NCBI GenBank assembly: GCA_946479995.1
Contig: CAMLIU010000057.1
Location: forward strand, 1-7,942
From: an uncultured Gemmatimonadota bacterium
Lineage (GTDB): Bacteria; Gemmatimonadota; Gemmatimonadetes; Gemmatimonadales; Gemmatimonadaceae
Direction of reading: 5' to 3'
Length of the DNA stretch: 7,942 nucleotides
The notes under the pieces were generated by a model. That model made no database searches. It worked only from the letters and a program-made list of their open reading frames with translations, and had not been told where the DNA came from. Below, piece after piece: positions 6,558 to 7,942 of the stretch. Positions within the stretch are counted from its first letter, which is position 1. Each line of letters begins with the position of its first letter. Position numbers and translations under genes: made by a program.

Positions 6558-6570
6558 GCGCGTGACGCGC
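6558..6570. promoter_or_regulatory. 13-nt odd palindrome next to the peroxidase operator-like dyad
   Basis: GCGCGT and ACGCGC flank a single central G (6564). It directly abuts the 9-bp dyad on the promoter side of the peroxidase gene. No convincing -35/-10 pair is visible around it. It could be a second half of a tandem operator, but it is made of CpG steps common in this sequence. Confidence 0.3.
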
Positions 6571-6614
6571 GCGCAGTGAGTAGATCGGAATCAGGAGGGG
6601 AAAGGCGACAGCCA

Positions 6615-6647
6615 GGGGGTGGGAAGGTCAGAAGGTGGGAAGGTGGG
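6615..6647 (+). repeat. G-rich direct repeats with weak quadruplex potential
   Basis: GGTGGGA occurs at 6618-6624, 6634-6640 and 6642-6648. G runs at 6615-6619, 6621-6623, 6637-6639 and 6645-6647 could form a three-layer quadruplex, though one loop is 13 nt. The 12-mer at 6618-6629 is also the reverse complement of 6659-6670, giving an alternative to the main hairpin fold. Confidence 0.35.
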
Positions 6648-6681
6648 AGGCCGTTTCCGACCTTCCCACCTTCCCACCTTC
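6631..6681 (-). terminator. Long GNRA-capped hairpin directly after the small membrane-protein gene
   Basis: Arms 6631-6648 and 6664-6681 are perfect 18-bp reverse complements built from the unit GGTGGGAA. In minus-strand RNA the 15-nt middle can fold further: one unpaired A (6663), then GGUCG and CGGCC pairing with one U-G wobble around a GAAA tetraloop (6657-6654). That makes about 23 bp. It begins 5 nt after the stop codon at 6687-6689. There is no U run behind it, so it may be a U-less terminator, a 3' stabiliser or a copy of a dispersed repeat. In plus-strand RNA the loop would be UUUC and the wobble a C-A mismatch, so the structure favours the minus strand. Confidence 0.6.
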
Positions 6682-6686
6682 CTCCC

Positions 6687-7232
6687 TCAGGGCGCCGTCG
6701 CTGGCGTCGTGCTCTCCATGTAGCCGAGTCCCGTCGGCTCCGGGGTCACGGGAAGCGGGGCCGGCTCGCGGAGGCGCTCGATCAGGGAGACGGCGACCTT
6801 CGCCGCGAGGGAGTCGAGGGCGCCGACGATGGCGCTTCGGGCGCGCGACGGAGCCTGGCGCGCCTGCTCGGCGCCGGAGTCTGCCGCCTCGGCCGCCGCC
6901 GACTTGAGCGAGCGGGCCCCCGACTTCAGCGCTTCCGCGCTCTTCTGCGCCGCGGTACGCGAGGCATCGGCCGCCGCACTCGCGGCCTTGCGATCGACTC
7001 CGGAGGCGGCCACCGCCACGCCGGCAGCGACCGCCACGCCTAGGGCAGGCCACGGATGGTCGCGGATCAGCTGCACGACGTCGAGGCGATCCTTCACTGC
7101 GCCAACGCGCTCCTTGACCTTCTCCACCGGGGCGGTCACCCGCGCTTCGATCTCGGCGGCGGTGTCGGACATGCGGCTGCGGACGGCGGCCAGCTCCTCG
7201 CGAGTGGCGGCGATCTGGGACTCAGTGGACAT
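6687..7232 (-). CDS. Alanine-rich single-span membrane protein, YqjD/DUF883- or DUF3618-like
   Basis: This 181-residue protein starts MSTESQIAATREELAAVRSR. Residues 5-58 form a charged amphipathic helix rich in heptad-like Ala/Val spacing. One glycine-containing hydrophobic segment, WPALGVAVAAGVAVAASG, lies at 61-78. A long Ala/Ser/Lys helix follows at 81-155, then a Pro/Thr-rich tail. The layout of a charged helix, then DHPWPAL and one membrane helix recalls ElaB/YqjD/YgaM (DUF883), where the hydrophobic part is C-terminal and binds the inner membrane, and DUF3618, where an I-x-x-TREEL start precedes the helix. The extra C-terminal helix is not typical of either. Some YqjD-type proteins associate with ribosomes in stationary phase, but I cannot assign that here. 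The ATG at 7232 has GGAG 6 nt upstream. The gene is transcribed away from the efflux adaptor gene and is followed at once by the GNRA-capped hairpin. Confidence 0.82.
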   Translation of the reverse strand: MSTESQIAATREELAAVRSRMSDTAAEIEARVTAPVEKVKERVGAVKDRLDVVQLIRDHPWPALGVAVAAGVAVAASGVDRKAASAAADASRTAAQKSAEALKSGARSLKSAAAEAADSGAEQARQAPSRARSAIVGALDSLAAKVAVSLIERLREPAPLPVTPEPTGLGYMESTTPATAP

Positions 7233-7315
7233 GGATGTCTCCGGGGGTATGTGCGGCGCGCCAGTGAGCGCATTCTCAGGCGTCGATGGGGCAAGGCGAG
7301 TGCCGCTGCCGGGAG

Positions 7316-7340
7316 GGAGTCACAACCCTTTGGTGGCTCC
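7316..7340 (+). promoter_or_regulatory. 8-bp dyad upstream of the efflux adaptor
   Basis: GGAGTCAC (7316-7323) and GTGGCTCC (7333-7340) pair fully in plus-strand RNA with one U-G wobble around a 9-nt loop. As DNA the dyad has one mismatch. It lies about 25 nt upstream of the candidate -35 hexamer, a position that suits an activator or repressor site for an efflux gene, though that is inference. Confidence 0.35.
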
Positions 7341-7365
7341 GGTTGTCCTACTGCCCGGTCCGCCA

Positions 7366-7394
7366 TTGCGGCCTGTCCCGGTCTTTCGTAAGGT
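7366..7394 (+). promoter_or_regulatory. Candidate promoter for the efflux adaptor gene
   Basis: TTGCGG (7366-7371), a 17-nt spacer, then TAAGGT (7389-7394) sits 54 bp before the ATG. Each hexamer matches the housekeeping consensus at only three positions. The similarity to the TTGCGC-N16-TAAGCT pair before the kinase gene adds a little weight. Confidence 0.25.
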
Positions 7395-7448
7395 GGCGCA
7401 CCCGGCGCGCCAGATTGACGCGCTCTCGACCCGTCTCCGGATACGCCG

Positions 7449-7942
7449 ATGGAGCATCTTCGTCGTCGTTGGCTCCCCATCCTCGCCGCCGCGCTCGTAC
7501 TCGGTGGCTCCCTCGCCTGGTTCGCGTGGCCGACCACCGCCGCGGGAGCCGGGACCATGCTCACGGCGCCCGTGAAGCAGGGCGACTTCAAGGTCACGGT
7601 CATGGCCACCGGTGAGCTGCGCGCGCGGAAGTTCGTGCAGGTCACCGGACCCGCGGCCGCGCAGTCGGTGAACGTCTACCAGACCAAGATTGCCTCGATC
7701 GTCCCGGAAGGCACACTGGTCAAGGCGGGCGACGTGATCGCGGAGCTGGATCGACAGCCGGCGGCCTCGAAGCTCGCGGACCTCACCCTGAACGTGCAGA
7801 AGGCGCAGGCCGACTACACCACCGCGCAGCTGGACTCCACGCTGAACCTGGCGCAGGCGCGCGAGGACGTACGCACGGCGGAGTTCACGCTCGAGGAGAA
7901 GAAGCTCCTCAAGGAGCAGGCGAAGTACGAGGCGCCGACGAT
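7449..7942 (+). CDS. Efflux periplasmic adaptor (HlyD / membrane fusion protein family), partial, C-terminus off the right edge
   Basis: The frame is open from ATG 7449 to the window end, 164 complete residues with no stop. It starts MEHLRRRWLPILAAALVLGG, a basic end followed by a membrane anchor or signal at about 8-26. The MLTAPVKQGDFKVTVMATGEL block at 37-57 is the first beta strand of adaptors. KIASIVPEGTLVKAGDVIAELD at 80-101 is the first half of the lipoyl-like domain, including the G-x-x-V-K-x-G-D-V turn. From about 105 a helical hairpin rich in Ala, Gln, Leu and Lys begins. Such proteins link an inner-membrane RND or MacB-type ABC pump to an outer-membrane channel. The pump should lie just downstream, outside the window, and its type cannot be told from here. 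The Shine-Dalgarno sequence is weak (GGA 7 nt upstream). The call rests on the N-terminal third only. Confidence 0.88.
   Translation, partial: MEHLRRRWLPILAAALVLGGSLAWFAWPTTAAGAGTMLTAPVKQGDFKVTVMATGELRARKFVQVTGPAAAQSVNVYQTKIASIVPEGTLVKAGDVIAELDRQPAASKLADLTLNVQKAQADYTTAQLDSTLNLAQAREDVRTAEFTLEEKKLLKEQAKYEAPT

Larger units (their letters stand above)
7233..7448. other. Divergent intergenic region between membrane-protein and adaptor genes
   Basis: These 216 bp carry no credible gene on either strand. They must hold the promoters for both divergent genes unless transcription enters from outside. I see one candidate promoter toward the adaptor and one imperfect dyad, each listed separately. No convincing minus-strand -35/-10 pair is visible. 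Confidence 0.7.

Noticed and set aside
6631..6681. Canonical Rho-independent terminator
   Set aside because: The stem is strong but neither strand has a T run after it, so only a non-canonical terminator or stabiliser role is proposed.
6618..6681. CRISPR array
   Set aside because: The repeats are 7-8 bp units without unique spacers of constant length, and no cas gene is present.
6438..7043. A 201-codon plus-strand frame through the hairpin and into the small membrane-protein gene
   Set aside because: It is Arg/Gly-rich, crosses the inverted repeat and lies opposite a gene with a good ribosome binding site and sensible membrane topology.
7056..7645. Plus and minus frames across the 7233-7448 intergenic region and the adaptor start
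   Set aside because: None has a credible ribosome binding site or domain; the adaptor frame from 7449 explains the coding part.

Overview
The window is GC-rich, gene-dense bacterial chromosome. The combination of an ECF sigma factor of the Sigma70_ECF/TIGR02999 type with a transmembrane Ser/Thr kinase carrying kinesin-light-chain-like TPRs, a secreted M28 peptidase with a PA insert and a di-haem peroxidase lipoprotein fits Gemmatimonadota best, with Acidobacteriota as the alternative. This is inferred from gene content and style only; no marker gene is present. I see no insertion sequence, phage gene, CRISPR array, tRNA or rRNA.

Layout from left to right. (1) 1-287, minus: the N-terminal third of a DUF72 (YecE-like) protein, cut by the window edge. 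(2) 293-1912, minus: a secreted M28-family zinc metallopeptidase lying 5 bp upstream of the DUF72 gene in the same operon. (3) 1913-1971: a short divergent intergenic region with a perfect 7-bp inverted repeat. (4) 1972-2574, plus: an ECF sigma factor. (5) 2584-5034, minus: an 816-residue Ser/Thr kinase with one membrane segment and a long TPR tail, convergent with the sigma gene with only 9 bp between the stop codons. (6) 5118-6509, minus: a MauG/cytochrome c peroxidase-type di-haem lipoprotein. (7) 6510-6686: the peroxidase leader with two palindromes, then a long GNRA-capped hairpin. (8) 6687-7232, minus: a small alanine-rich single-membrane-span protein resembling YqjD/DUF883 or DUF3618. 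(9) 7233-7448: a divergent intergenic region. (10) 7449-7942, plus: the start of an RND/ABC-type efflux periplasmic adaptor (HlyD family), cut by the right edge.

The most interesting unit is the sigma factor and kinase pair. Where ordinary ECF sigma factors have an acidic DAED-type motif in region 2.2, this one has Ser-Thr-Thr-Thr. With a kinase gene next door, this suggests a sigma factor switched on by threonine phosphorylation, as described for EcfP/PknT, with the kinase's TPR tail as a periplasmic sensor. The second most interesting item is the hairpin at 6631-6681. It can form a 23-bp stem closed by a GAAA tetraloop only when read as RNA from the minus strand, directly after the stop codon of the small membrane-protein gene. 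The rest are ordinary envelope and stress functions of an environmental bacterium.
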